Below, in pieces: positions 27,584 through 41,587 of a stretch of 64,000 nt of DNA. The position numbers were made by a program, and so were the translations under genes. The notes beneath the pieces were generated by a model. The model did not search any database and was not told the origin of the DNA. It was given only the letters and a program-made list of their open reading frames with translations. Source of the stretch: Latrodectus hesperus. Lineage: Eukaryota > Arthropoda > Arachnida > Araneae > Theridiidae. The DNA is taken from the NCBI GenBank assembly GCA_037975125.1, contig CM075851.1, positions 72,581,487 through 72,645,486 of the forward strand, written 5' to 3'. The number at the start of each line of letters is the position of its first letter. Position 1 is the first letter of the stretch.

Positions 27584-29905
27584 TTAAAATCCCACGCTTG
27601 TGTAGACTCCAGGGTAGGCCCAACCATATCCCAATCCATAGTTTCCATATCCAAGACCATATCCATAACCGAGACCAGCACCATATCCAGTTCCGTAACC
27701 TGGATAATAACCGTAGCCATGGTTGATGCCATAACCATGTCCATGATAAGCTGGAGCTTCTACTTTGTCAAAATACCTGGAGCTTATTCCATGCCCATGT
27801 CCATGATGTGAGTAATGTGGAATGACTGCTCTTTGTCGAGAGACGATAGCTGCAGCAGAAATGCCAACTAATGCAAGGAGAACCTGCAAAAAGCATTTTA
27901 TCTGTTTTAACTATTTACAAAAATAAAAAGATGTAAAGTTCTTGAAATATCTTTTTCATTAATTAATACTATAATGAAATATGTGCATCATAATATGCTA
28001 TTTATTCACAAAAAACGTTAGTTTAATTTGAATATTTTAATGATATTATTAATGGCTGCTGTTTCATAAATTGAAGCCAAGCTGGCAGCCGAATGGTTAG
28101 CGTTCCTGCCTTCGGTTCAACAGTTCGTGGGTTCGAAACCCAACTTCGGCATGGATGTTTGTAGTGGTTCGGAATCCACTTTAAAACGTAGGTTGCGGTC
28201 TAATTAGCCTTCGTGTGCAAAAAATGACCGTTGAGCGACAAAGAACCCAAACCATTCATTAATTTAAAAATTAATTTAAACATTTCTAAAAGAATTTGTT
28301 AATTTTTTTGGATTTTTTGTAAATCAAATGCTTTAAATCGTGTATGAAATGCCGAAATTTGAATTGGAATCTTTTCAAATCATATGTTTTTGAAAAACAT
28401 TAATGATATTATATGTATTTCTAGTAGAGTCGTAATATTCTTTTTTGCAAACTTGGATAATTTTATTATTATATGTTTATTAAAACTTATCCATGCTTAG
28501 GCAATACTTTATATTATTCACTTTAAAAAGCTTTAAAAATTTGCCATGTTGATTTAATTATTGGCATCAATGAATGACAATAAATCCATTGAGAATTTAC
28601 GAAAAAAATATTGTATTCTATCATATTACTAAAACAAAAATACTGTCTCATTTCGTATAAATAAAAAAAATGAACTGTCAACTAATGTTGGTCAAACCTA
28701 CGAAGAGAAACCAAAACAGTTCGTGTGGAACAGAGAGTATAATCACTGAAAACATATCTGTAAATCATTGTAAATTTTTTATTTCCTAGATTTAAATATC
28801 ACAAAACTTCACTAATAAATAAGCAAAATTATCTATGTTTATGATTTGCTTGCATGAAATGTTTTGTTGAAATGCTGGTACTAAATCTGTAAATCATTAT
28901 GACGAATAAAATGTTTATTTCGTTTAAATAGTTTCTTTACTTATTAAATAAAAATAAGTGGTGAAAAATCTTAAGAGAAAAATGACAAATATTAAGAAAG
29001 AGATTAAATGTTCTCAGAAAAAAAACAAAAATATACTTGAAATAATTATTTTTGATTTTATAAAATTATATAATTACTTATTATTGAAAATACATAATTG
29101 AAAAAACTTAAGTTTGCTTAAATTTTCTTAAATCATTATTAGAAAAAAATTAGGGTTATATTTTAATTACAATCAAAGAAAAGTATTGGGATTAAAACAT
29201 GAAATAAATCCAAAAAAGAAAAAAATAAATTAAATTTTTCAATCATTAAAGAGACACTTTTTTCAAAAATAAATCATATGAAGATTTCAACATTTGAAAA
29301 ATAGAAAAGCAATCATTTCTAGACCTATACAAATATCTCGACATAGTTTAAAATATTAAAAACTTATCAAATTCTTTTGTTTACTCTGGTCTTATAAGTG
29401 TAATCATATAAAATAAGAAAAATTTATATTATAAAAATTATAAAATTTATAAAAGAATAATTATTATATAATTTTTTGCCGAATAGCTGAAAGAAAATAG
29501 TTATGAATGCAAGCTTACAATATTTCATTTTATTAATCTCATTATATTTATTATTAAAAAAGCTTTTATATTTATCTAGTTTTCAATATGAATCACTCTA
29601 TAAAATAATAGTCTTTTTTATTTTTTCATTTCATCTTTATTCATTTACTTAGTATTTGCATTCCTAAAATAGAAGTTTTAATTTTATATGTCAATTTCGA
29701 AAGTAAAATACATAATTAGCAAATCTAATGAAAAAATTTCATTAGATTTGCATAAGTAATATTAGAAAATACTCATTTCTTACGTTTCCAATGAATTTAT
29801 GTAAAAATAAAAAACAATTGTTCAACAGAAAACATTCATTTGACAGAAAAAATCTTTGATTGAATTTCAAAATTTATTAAGAAAACTTACCACCAACTTC
29901 ATCAT
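27584..29905 (-). CDS. Small secreted Gly/Tyr/His-rich protein, gene 2 (two exons)
   Basis: CDS is complement(29891-29905) joined to complement(27584-27883), 104 aa. Exon 1 codes MMKLV and ends in GTAAGTTT. Exon 2 follows TTTTTGCAG and starts VLLALVGISAAAIVSRQRAV. The protein matches gene 1 almost residue for residue up to APAYHGHGYG. It is seven residues longer because the Gly-Tyr body has an extra run (YGTGYGAGLGYGYGLGYGNY), and it ends VYTSVGF. The 2007-base intron has a SINE and a perfect hairpin. Function is inferred only as a secreted structural or matrix protein. Repeat-length differences between the paralogues suggest slippage or unequal exchange in the GY region. Confidence 0.85.
28076..28251 (+). 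repeat. tRNA-derived SINE (family A), intron of Gly/Tyr gene 2
   Basis: Head with A-box-like TGGCAGCCGAATGG and B-box GGGTTCGAAACC, then GGCATGGATGTTTGTAGTGG, a body ending GTGTGCAAAAAATGACCG and TTGAGCGACAAAGAACC. Near-identical to 45332-45516. It is inserted opposite to the host gene. Confidence 0.9.
29719..29751. repeat. Perfect 15-bp hairpin in intron of Gly/Tyr gene 2
   Basis: Arms GCAAATCTAATGAAA (29719-29733) and its exact reverse complement (29737-29751) are separated by AAA. It lies 140 bases inside the intron from the donor. Confidence 0.85.
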
Positions 29906-30130
29906 CTTAAGGCAGGATTTTATTCGCGAGTTCTGTAAAAACAAAAAACTGATTTATTATTACTTAATGACAAAAGCGAAATTTCTGTTACTTTTATATA
30001 AAATCGATTCACGCATGGATTGATTTTTTTCGATTTGATACAATATAATCTACAGTTTGAATTTCCCAATAATAAATAATTATTATGCTTCATCAATTGT
30101 CTGGAACATAATTTCATTTACTATTCACTT
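29906..30130 (-). promoter_or_regulatory. Promoter of Gly/Tyr-rich gene 2
   Basis: A TATA box (TATATAAAAG, 29991-30000) lies about 90 bases before the ATG. Upstream blocks GACAATTGATGAAGCATAAT, ATTATTTATTATTGGG and ATTCAAAC correspond in order to those of gene 1. The spacing between TATA and ATG is close to that of gene 1. The shared blocks are the best candidates for regulatory elements. Confidence 0.75.
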
Positions 30131-30694
30131 CAAGATAAAAAGAATAAAATATTTTTGGCTTTGAAGTCATTTTTGGTATCATAATAATTATGAAAAACAT
30201 TTTATTTTTATACTTGCAGTTGTATTTTAACTATCATTTAAAAAAATTAATTTGGTGGAATTAAAAGAACTTTAATTAAACATACTTCACTGGGATATAT
30301 CTTTCATTAATGCTGCTTAACAATTACTATATTCAGTAACAATATAATTTTAAAATTAAATGGAAGAAGTTTTAATGGTGAAGTTGTAAAATTTTCACAA
30401 AATAACATCTACCCCTTCCTAGAAGAGACCGGTTCTTACAACATGGAGAACAGTTCTTAACATTTCTCTTCTAAACATAAGAGAATTCTTTACTTTTTGA
30501 GTATCTGAAAAAATAATAGGTTTATTGTGAAATTCAGATTTAATAAATATTTATATAAAATTTGTATTTTAAAAATTAAATTATACAATAATTTTAGCAC
30601 CCCTTCATGATAAAAAATAATTATTAACAATAAACATAAAAATATAATAGTGTCCAAAAAAAATATACAATATACTTCATTGTGCTAATTTTGC

Positions 30695-30726
30695 TAAATT
30701 TTGAGAAAATATTTTCTCAAAATTTA
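30695..30726. repeat. Perfect 32-bp palindrome
   Basis: The left half TAAATTTTGAGAAAAT is followed without spacer by its exact reverse complement. It could extrude a cruciform. Confidence 0.9.
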
Positions 30727-30882
30727 GGACATAACGAATAGGTGAAAGTATTGTATTTTGTATTGATGAATATTTTGCTTATGACAGAAAATGTTCTTTA
30801 TTTATGACAGATAAACATCTCTAAATTTAATTAATGAAGTTGCATTACTTCCCATTCATTAAATATTCAAAATTTTACTCAC

Positions 30883-30931
30883 CAAAACGTTTACGATCAT
30901 TCATTTTACACGGATGGGGAAAATTTGTTAA
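30883..30931 (-). other. Candidate small exon with ATG
   Basis: On the minus strand a pyrimidine-rich acceptor (TTTTTTTTATGACAG) precedes 49 bases that contain AAAATGAATG and end in a consensus donor (TTG|GTGAGT). The frame would be MNDRKRF in phase 1. No next exon was identified, so this may be chance or an unseen gene between here and gene 2. Confidence 0.25.
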
Positions 30932-30949
30932 CTGTCATAAAAAAAAACA

Positions 30950-32430
30950 ATAAGTGTGTATTATAACAGAGTATATAAGAAACTGTTGTAACAAGTAGCA
31001 CCTATATTTTTCAAACCACTCAATGTTAGTGTTTCATTAATGAGCATATATTAGCATTTTCAATTAAAAATCTGCATTATAATTCGTTTTTCTGTGCCGT
31101 GTTTTTGTATTATAATTGATTTTGTGAAAAAAATGAAAATTCAAATATTTTTTTCAAATTTTAATCTGAAAAGCGTTTTAAAGCTTCATTTATTGCAATT
31201 CAGTGCATCCATTAAAGTTTCTCATGAAATGTTAATTTATTTCAAACACTTAAATATAAATTTACACATATTTTATTTAAAAATTTATTCTTATGATGTT
31301 TTATTTATATCTTTTTGAAAATTAATAACGAAATGAATTGCTAATTATAAAATTAGTTAAAATACAAGATTGTTTTAGTTCTTTTCTCAGGTGATTAAAA
31401 ATGACAAATTTTAATATATATATTTTATTTCATTATTATTTATAATAGATTATAATTTATAAATTGTATGGAACATTTGTTAATTATATGACATCTCAAT
31501 ACGAGGTATTTTCTATTTTTTGATAACTAATAATTAGCTCTTAATATTAAAAATTATATAAAAATACTTATACAATTTAAAATTGATATTTTAATTTTCA
31601 GGAGAAAATAAACTTTATTTAAGAAAGATTTATAGAAGAAATCTATTCATTATCATAAATATTAATGTATTACATTTTTTGCATATTCGTAAAAAATATT
31701 ATGTTTAAAATACTTTGGAAAAATAAATAGTTTATAGTGTAATACCGTAATTTAATTTATTAAAGTCATTATTGGGAATTTATATTATCTCAGCATTTTG
31801 CTGTGAATCTTTTTAATTTGAGGAGTAAAGAATCAGATTTTGAAAACTTCACATGATGTATTGTTTATTGCAAGTATTTTCTTCGGTAAATTAATAATTC
31901 TGTTACCAAAAGGAAAAGAAATTTTTTGAATTTATCTCATTGTTACAATATTCGGTACAGTTCCATTATACCCCCCCCCGTACGATAATCATCGTAACAG
32001 GAAAGAAAAAATCGTAATTACTGTTGTAAATATTTTCTTTATGTATTGCTTAAAAAGTTAACATTTTTAGAAATTATTAAAAATATTACAAACATTTTAT
32101 TTACATTTTATAAACTAAATAATTATCATTTATTAACAAAATTAATTTAAAACTCAAACTAAGACGGAAACGACTTAGCAATCGTTTCGACGATCAATTG
32201 CGTGGACATAAAGAAATAATATCTGATATTCTTTGTAACATATGAGGAGCATTATGCAAGTGGACATCTTTAAGAGAGTAACTGTCATTATATTCGTAAA
32301 TGTGTGGTAATATTTTTAATACATTTTTTTAAAATTTATTTTGAATTATGTTTCAATTTTAAGCATTCTTCATAGATATCATATATTAAAACATAAACTA
32401 AAATTTTTTGACAATGTAACCTTTGGTGGT
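30950..32430. other. AT-rich intergenic DNA
   Basis: No gene or mobile element is recognised. A run of nine C at about 31971-31979 stands out. Confidence 0.6.
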
Positions 32431-32469
32431 ACAACTGCTAGAACATAGAAGCATTTAGGCAGATAAACC

Positions 32470-32695
32470 ATTTCAATGCACTTTTTTTGAGGGAGGTTTG
32501 AGGCTATACCATCGGCCAGGAAGTATAATAACTAGACTGGGGTTCTGCTAGTGGAGTGGTTGTGTTTTTCAGCCCTTACAGAGGGATTCCTGTATCTCCC
32601 AGTGGATGGGTTATATTCATGCATGCAGACATTTAAAGCCATACACTCGCTTCGTGAATAAACAGCCCGAATGCGGATTCGAAATGTGGTTTTTA
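32470..32695 (-). repeat. Probable degenerate tRNA-derived SINE (family C-like)
   Basis: On the minus strand a B-box-like TTCGAATCCGCATTCGGGC is followed later by CCCATCCACTGGGAGATACA, which resembles the family C body at 12123-12262. Composition is richer in GC than its surroundings. Confidence 0.5.
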
Positions 32696-33026
32696 CGCTG
32701 ACAGTATTTTTATTTCAGAAATTATTTCATGCACATAATTAACAAATTTTATCCGACTATGATTTTTCCCCCTATGCATTTTAGAGCATATAGAAATTAT
32801 CTTAAGTATTTCTGCACCACAATTAAATGTAATCTAGACTTAGGAGTTTCTGGGACAAAATCCCAGAAGTTCATGACTCAATACACAGATAAGTAAAAAG
32901 CGACCCTAGGAAACCAAATGTTGATATCTTGCCTTTCAAAATGAGTTTTGTCTTTTTATTTACCTATAAAGATCTCGAAATAATTTATGAGTAATTCACG
33001 TAATAAACTAAAACTATTATTAAAGT

Positions 33027-33351
33027 TTTTTTATCCAATGGCGGGCACACAAGGGTGACTGAACTCTATGCCACAACAAGGCAAGAAACTGCTACTTATT
33101 TATCGTTACCCAGCGGGCACCTGTGAACCAAGTCACGGAGGCGAGTAGCGTTACCCGCGCCATACCACCACAAACCCGTTTATAGGGTGGGTCACATTCA
33201 TACTACAACATACACACATCACAGAAGAGAGGACAGAGAAACACAGAGAGAACAGAGAAGGAAAGAAACATCCATGCCCGAACCGGGATTCAAACCCGGG
33301 ACCAACAGCTCAGGAGTCAAGAACGCTAACCACTCAGCCAATCGGTCGGCA
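33027..33351 (-). repeat. Full-length tRNA-derived SINE (family B) with 11-bp target duplication
   Basis: Minus strand: head GCCGACCGATTGGCTGAGTG (A-box region), B-box GGTTTGAATCC, GGCATGGATGTTTC, a ~200-base body, and an A-rich tail. ATTATTAAAGT flanks both ends (33016-33026 and 33352-33362). The intact duplication points to a fairly recent insertion. It shares its body with the truncated copy at 5045-5318. Confidence 0.95.
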
Positions 33352-33784
33352 ATTATTAAAGTAAAAGCTTTTATTATTTTAATTCTGAAATCTATATGGA
33401 TTAATAAAAAAAAGCCCAAAACACATTTCTAATAATTTCAAAATAATTTTTGTTCCATTATTTTATTGGTAGTTTCTTTATTATTTCTTATGTCCTATAA
33501 ATTATAATCCTAAACATTATTAAATTATCATATTTATTTATATTAATAATAAAAAAAGAAAAGTTTTCTGCATTTAATTTTGTTTTCGAATATTCTTTCT
33601 GCAGATAATAATTCTTGTTTTAACATTCGTTAACATAATTGGGAGAATTTCTAAGCTAAAAAATTTATTAGCACTATTAGGATATATTTGATTTTTTTAT
33701 TAAAAAATCTAAATTTTTTAAATATAAATTTAAAAAGTTAATTAAAGCTTCAAAAAAAATTAATGGTTTTTGTCAAGCAATATA

Positions 33785-35403
33785 CAGTACGTCCACTAAA
33801 GTCCCTTGCCACCCTCTTAACTTCGGAACGGCTGCTACTATATTTATAAAAGTGGTGTCTAGGTATAGTAAAGTAGCCATGCGCTACTGAATGAAACAGA
33901 CTACTGTGCCACCTGGTAGAAAACTGCGGAGTTAGCATCCCTATTTCGAAAACGGAATGAGGTAGAGAGAAAAAGTGATTTACAAAGTTGTAGAGCATCC
34001 TCGATTTAGTACGAAAAGATACCTTGTAGGCATTAATGTGAAGACTACAACGGTTAAAACGCGCATTTGTTGTTTCGTGCTGTGACGTGACAAAACGATC
34101 GAAGAAAGAAAAAGAACAAATGGTTATAACAATATACTTTATTTAAGATGTTCAAACTTCTCACCGTCATCTGCAATGCACATTTGAATCCTCGCTTGCA
34201 GATCACGTTGCACACGTTGGAGCATAAAGAGTGACACGTTGGAACACGCAACCGTAATGTGCCGTTTTAGGTCCTGCAATTTTTGTGGAGGGTACATACA
34301 CCTGTTGTTTCAAGTATCCCCACAGGAAAAAGTCCAGTGGTGTCAGATCAGGAGAACGTGAAGGCCACTCTTCGAAACTGCCATACCCTAGTATTTGGTT
34401 ACCAAATTCCTTGAAGACGTACTGCTTCACTGGAGATGTCTTGTGAGGGCGCGCCGTCATGTTGAAACCGTAGATTCTTAAGATTAAACAACGGCAGGTT
34501 CTCACAAAATCGGGTATTACCTTCTGTAGCGAGTAAATATCGTGCACCAGTTAACGTGCCATTATAAAATATTGGGCGTATCAGCTTATTATTGTAAATT
34601 GCGTACCAAACGTTAATAGCATACCGCATTTGATGTCGAACGTTGACGAAACATTTAGAATTTTCCAGCGCCGTCCTACCTTAGCTGGTCTGCTAGATCG
34701 AGATCGACTAGTAACGCAACCTGTCTCCCTTAAACGTTTTACAACAGTTAGGATGGTTTGATGAGAAGGATGCGAGCCTGCAGGGAAACGTTGGTGGTAC
34801 AACCTTGCTGCTGATCGTGCCTTGCGTCGACATTCACCATACAGTAAAACCATCTCACAATACACAGTTTCGGAGTATTCAGCCATGACCATGAGCATCA
34901 ACATACTACAGCCCCAAGAAGATGTCTTTTTTATAGCTGTCTCAGGTGAACAGGCGTGAAGTTTCTTACGTATTTGCATACTGCATACAAATTGTTGGAA
35001 TTATTTGTAATACTTCCGTTTTTCCCATTTCGAAATAAAAGTGAAAAATGTCATCACGAAAACGATTTTTTGTTTTTTCAAATATGCACACGTACGATGT
35101 GCCACATCACAGCACGAAACAACAAATGCGCGTTTAAACGTTGTATTCTTCACATTAATGCCTACACGGTATCTTTTCGTACTAATTCGAGGATGCTCTC
35201 CAACTTTGTAAATCACTTTTTTTACCTATCTCGTTCCGTTTTCGAGATACGAATGCTAACTCCACAGTTTTCCACCTGGTGGTGCGGTAGGTGTTTTCCT
35301 TCAAAAGCGCATGGCTACTTTACTATAACTACACACCACTTTTAAGAATATAGCAGCAGCCGTTCGGAAGTTAAGAGGGTGGCAAAAGACTTTAGTGAAC
35401 ATA

Positions 35404-35406
<3 letters not shown>
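33785..35406 (-). mobile_element. 1.62-kb mariner-like element with ~300-bp TIRs
   Basis: TA flanks both ends (33783-33784 and 35407-35408). The left end starts CAGTACGTCCACTAAAGTCC and the right reverse complement CAGTATGTTCACTAAAGTCT, then both share TTGCCACCCTCTTAACTTC. Homology between the arms continues for about 300 bases, diverged but clear (for example the stretch around ACGAAAAGATACC). The right end abuts a (TA)n array. Confidence 0.92.
34139..34886 (-). pseudogene. Mariner-like transposase, frameshifted and partly deleted
   Basis: Starts MAEYSETVYCEMVLLYGECR with the helix-turn-helix region (ARLYHQRFPAGSHPSHQTIL). A later frame carries NLRFQHDGAP with a catalytic Asp, and a third frame has SPDLTPLDFFLWGYLKQQVY with the last catalytic Asp. 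It ends near DDGEKFEHLK. At ~750 bases it is shorter than the ~1 kb usual for the family, and at least two frameshifts are present. The segment carrying the first Asp is deleted. Confidence 0.9.

Positions 35407-35440
<34 letters not shown>
35407..35440. repeat. (TA)17 microsatellite at the right end of the mariner-like element
   Basis: Starts at the terminal base of the 33785-35406 element. Confidence 0.95.
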
Positions 35441-35443
<3 letters not shown>

Positions 35444-35692
35444 CTTTCATTAGAGTTTTTATTTTAAATTATATTTTGTTCATTGATAAATTACGAATTC
35501 AGACTCCATGAATGTTATTTTTTTCATAAATTTTAAAAATTATATAGTTTAACCTTTTAATATCACATATTTATATTAAAATTAAAAATAAAAGATTTTA
35601 TAAATTATTATTTAATAAGAAATTATCTTTAAAATTTCATGTTTTACAAATGTAAATAAATATTTTATTGAAAATATATTTGTAAAAGATTG

Positions 35693-35975
35693 GTTGCCGA
35701 ACACCTTGTCTAATGGTCAGAGTGTATAACTGCGGATAGGAAGGTCCTGCGTTCGAATCCCAGTTCGGGCATAGATGTACTTTCTCTCTCTATCTATATC
35801 TAGTCTGTGTCCTTTTTTTGTATGAATGGGTTGTGAATGGTTGCCTGCGTTATGAACGGGTACGTATGGCATGTGTGTACTGAGGAAGTCGGACTCCACA
35901 CCAAATTATGGTTCTGTTCAAAAAGTGGAGCAAATTACTCTATAATACCAGCGTAGCTGAGACAAGACAACAACG
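35693..35975 (+). repeat. tRNA-derived SINE (family D)
   Basis: Head CCTTGTCTAATGGTCAGAGT (A-box-like), B-box GCGTTCGAATCCC, then AGTTCGGGCATAGATGTAC and a (TC)n tract. The remaining body is unlike families A-C. It ends near GAGACAAGACAACAACG. Confidence 0.75.
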
Positions 35976-36009
35976 ATCGAAATATTAGTATAAAACAGAT
36001 ATTTTATTT

Positions 36010-38240
<2,231 letters not shown>

Positions 38241-38419
38241 AAGGAGGTAACGTGGTAGTACTTGAATGGTCAGCATTCTAACAAGTACAGCAGCATGTAA
38301 ATTGATTCTCCTCTAATACATGATTGTGTTCGTTGTGACTTAAAACCAATTTTAAGAAATACATAATCTTCCAATAAGTAATTGGGTGCCTGTGATAAAA
38401 TAGATGAACACAATTTATT

Positions 38420-38960
38420 TATATTCAATTGTTGGTAAGCCCTCTATGTAAAGCAATCACTGCCTTAACCCTCCGAGACATGCTTTCTCGAAGTGTTTGA
38501 ATGATGGACAAAGGTATTTTCTTTCATTCGACTTGGAAAAGACTTGTAAATTTTTCTTCTTATCGATTTTGGACGGTTATTTCTCCCTTAATTTGGGGAT
38601 CCAGTTCCTCCCATAGGTGTCCTATAAGATTCAAGTCTGACTCTTTGAAGGTCAGTCTAATTGGCTCATTTCATTTTCAACATACCAATCCATAAAGGGC
38701 GTAGCAGCAAGATAAATGATGTTGCCATTCTGGAAGTAAAAATTATCTAATCCATAAAACTTTCACAGCGTAAGAAGCACACTATTGTCTAGAACAGAGG
38801 AATAGAAATCGGCATTGAGTCTACCATTGAGTGGGATAAATACAAAAAGCGTCATGTAGATCAAGACTGCATATATCCTCATTTGTATGGGTGTCCAAGT
38901 ATTGATTGGTAGATAGCGTACAACTCAGTGATTGAGTCTTCCTCAGAAAAGCGACCAAAT
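38420..38960 (-). pseudogene. Tc1-like transposase remnant (C-terminal part)
   Basis: On the minus strand NGNIIYLAATPFMDWYVENE leads, after a stop and a frameshift, into SDLNLIGHLWEELDPQIKGE. This is the motif with the last catalytic position of DD34E enzymes, although Glu is replaced by Gly in GHLW. IQTLRESMSRRVKAVIALHR closes the domain. Stops and frameshifts are frequent, and no terminal inverted repeats were found. It is an old fragment. Confidence 0.8.
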
Positions 38961-39077
38961 TGATAAATCAAAATAAATATAATCCGGTTTGAATTGTTAA
39001 TCTCCATTCACCTTTTGCACATATAGGCTAATTCTATTGGAAATTACACCTTAAATATGTTTTTGAACTACTAGAAA

Positions 39078-39167
39078 CGTCCCCTCACAAAGAAGGAATC
39101 GAACCTATGAGTTGTTAACCTGAAGTTTAGAACTCCTGCTTTTCAACTTAAATTATGGAGAGATTCT
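39078..39167 (-). repeat. tRNA-like fragment, probably a decayed SINE head
   Basis: The minus strand contains a canonical B-box (AGGTTCGATTCCT) and an A-box-like AGTTGAAAAGCAGG 35 bases earlier. T-arm and acceptor stems do not pair well, so this is not a functional tRNA. Confidence 0.4.
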
Positions 39168-39450
39168 TCTGCATTTAAAACTACTGAAAGTGCAGTCACT
39201 TAAGCAAAGTAACGGCAGATTCAGTTTTTTGATCGTTCCACGTATTTTAGCAGTTAATTAGTAAAAAAATACACTTTTATGCACGGGTTTGCTTGTGAAA
39301 AGGAAAGAAATATAAACGTTTTATGAATACATTAGTATGCTTTGAAAAAAACTGAACAACGAATGAACTAACATTATTTCAAACCAAATAATCAATTGTA
39401 TATAGCCATTTAAAAATTTTTAGAGAATATGCAAAAATAATTTACGTTTC

Positions 39451-39456
<6 letters not shown>

Positions 39457-39492
<36 letters not shown>
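39457..39492. repeat. (TA)18 microsatellite
   Basis: Followed by a T-run. Confidence 0.9.
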
Positions 39493-39495
<3 letters not shown>

Positions 39496-40855
39496 TTTTG
39501 AAAAAAAGAATAGTCTCTAAATAAGAAACTAAGGTTTAAAAATCTCAAAATACACAGATCTCCTTTTATAATATAAATCAGAACACAAACACGAATAAAA
39601 AATGTCAATAGTATAATTTTCGCGTAACTATAAAGAAGTTATTCGAAAAGCGAATTGTATGAACCGCCCTCTTCCGTAACTATTCTTTTGATGCATTCAC
39701 GGTTCAATAAACTCGTAAAGCTTTGTAAGAGGCAATTTGTGCCATGCGTGAACATATGCATTATCATGATCATTTAATTCTCAGATCTTAACATCATATT
39801 TTTCTCACTTTCGACACTACAATAATAAATTTAATGACAGTACTTTTGTGCTTAGTGATACCACATTGGTGGAAATATATAAGTATTCAGTGTTATGGTG
39901 ACCTTCATCAATGAAATATTGATAAGGTTTCTATTTTTCGCATACAATTACTTCATTGAATAGTGCAAATTCGAGAATAATATGCAATGCGGTAAACTGT
40001 AGAATTCTTTCAGTTTTTCAAATGGTTTGAGGGTTTGAATTTTACATCCACGGACACACATATATATGCATATAGATGCTCTCCTACAAATTGAAAATTG
40101 CAAAGGACTGCAACTTAACACAATATTTATTTAAACCTAAAAAAATATAACATATAGAAATAAATGAAGTTCAGATGTATCTCTCATCTGTAGCTTCCAC
40201 ATTCACATCTACACTTATAATTTTTATGAAACAAGTGTCTCACTTGAATAAGTGAGAGCGCCATCTATATTATAACGAAGGCTTTAACAGTATATATATC
40301 ACTTCTTGTATTGTGCATGGAGTGTAAATGTAGACACTGTTAAAACATGAGAAATTGGAAAATTTAAAAATATTTCCTGACAGAAATTAAAATTCAACCA
40401 TTGCAGAACATTAAATGCAATTCTTTATCAGCCAGTTTGAAAGAAAACATTTCTCAGAATATTTTCTTAATTAAATTTTATCTTGAAAATTGTTCCTATT
40501 CCGCATTTATGTAATATTATTTGTGTTGTTTCGAAAATGTTTTAATCTTTTATGTTTAAAAACACTCCCTTAATAAAAGTGTATCATTTCTTTTAAGAAT
40601 TCTATGATTACAATAATTATGTCATCAAGAAATCCTCGCACATCAATCAAAATGAAAATATTACATAATGATAATAATCAAGTATCTTATATCAACGAAA
40701 GAAAATTCTCAAACAAAGTATTTTTATAACTCATTGGATTAATAGTATGTGCTAATAAATATGATTGATAATTCTGAAGTTATAAGTTTGTTTGCTATCT
40801 ACATGAATTGGGGATAAATGAAATTAATTAACAACGTTTAACTAATAATTTATTT
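39493..40855. other. AT-rich intergenic DNA
   Basis: No gene recognised. At 40238-40257 there is a perfect 8-bp hairpin (TCTCACTT, loop GAAT). Confidence 0.55.
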
Positions 40856-40860
40856 ATGCA

Positions 40861-41135
40861 TAGTCCATCACATAAAGTCATTTGGAGTCATCGTGACCAA
40901 GTAATAGGACAGCAATCTTTAGAACAAAAGGTCCCGGATTCGATCACAGTCACAACTGAACATCCGAAGATAAAAGCTGTGCTTCTGGCTTCTATATACA
41001 CAACAATCGGTACGCGTGCTTGGAATGTTCCAAGTTTTCTCCCTTTCTTCATGTGAATACGGCCAATTCTCAAGGAAAAAAATAAGCAGTGAATATTAAA
41101 AGGCTTTACAACTACTTTAGGCCATTAGACGCGGC
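40861..41135 (+). repeat. tRNA-derived SINE (family E), copy 1
   Basis: B-box GGTCCCGGATTCGATCAC, then GCTGTGCTTCTGG, GCGTGCTTGGAATG, GTGAATACGGCC and TTTAGGCCATTAG. These landmarks recur in order at 41588-41836. A TATA-like CTATATAAAAGG at 41179-41190 lies just beyond it. Confidence 0.65.
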
Positions 41136-41587
41136 ATCAAAAAAATGTAAATGGAGCGCAGCTTAGTAAATTGTGTTTCCTATATAAAAGGTCAAGTTCC
41201 AATAATGTTAATTTTTTTCGTAATTACAAGAAATTCAGCTTGCATACAATTGCTAAAACATTCATGTATTTTTTGTTTATTCATCATCATTTTGTTTTCT
41301 TGATGATTCTATAAGTTTTCCTTTCTGTCTACCAATATTAGAAATAGAATGCTTGTAAGATATCACTTAAGCAAATATAGGAGTTTTTTCATTCCATGAA
41401 AGTAGATAAGTAAATCCTTATTAGGAAAAACCAAATACGTAACATTCATGCTAAACAGTAACGGAACGTTTTATTGTAAATAAGTATTGTTGAACAAACT
41501 TTTATTAGTGATTAAATAATGCTGATTTTTAAGTTGTATAGCCATTGATACTTTTTGTTTTCGAGCACTTCATCGTCAAAACAATTA

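Noticed and set aside
33187..33432. Open frames on both strands
   Set aside because: They lie in the family B SINE.
38250..38360. Possible SINE head near GGTAGTACTTGAATGGTCAG
   Set aside because: It resembles an A-box region only loosely, has no B-box and no second copy.
39078..39167. Functional tRNA gene on the minus strand
   Set aside because: The B-box is good but T-arm and acceptor stem do not pair, so it is listed only as a tRNA-like repeat.
41179..41190. TATA-like CTATATAAAAGG as a gene promoter
   Set aside because: It lies just past a SINE-like repeat and no ATG exon with a donor follows.
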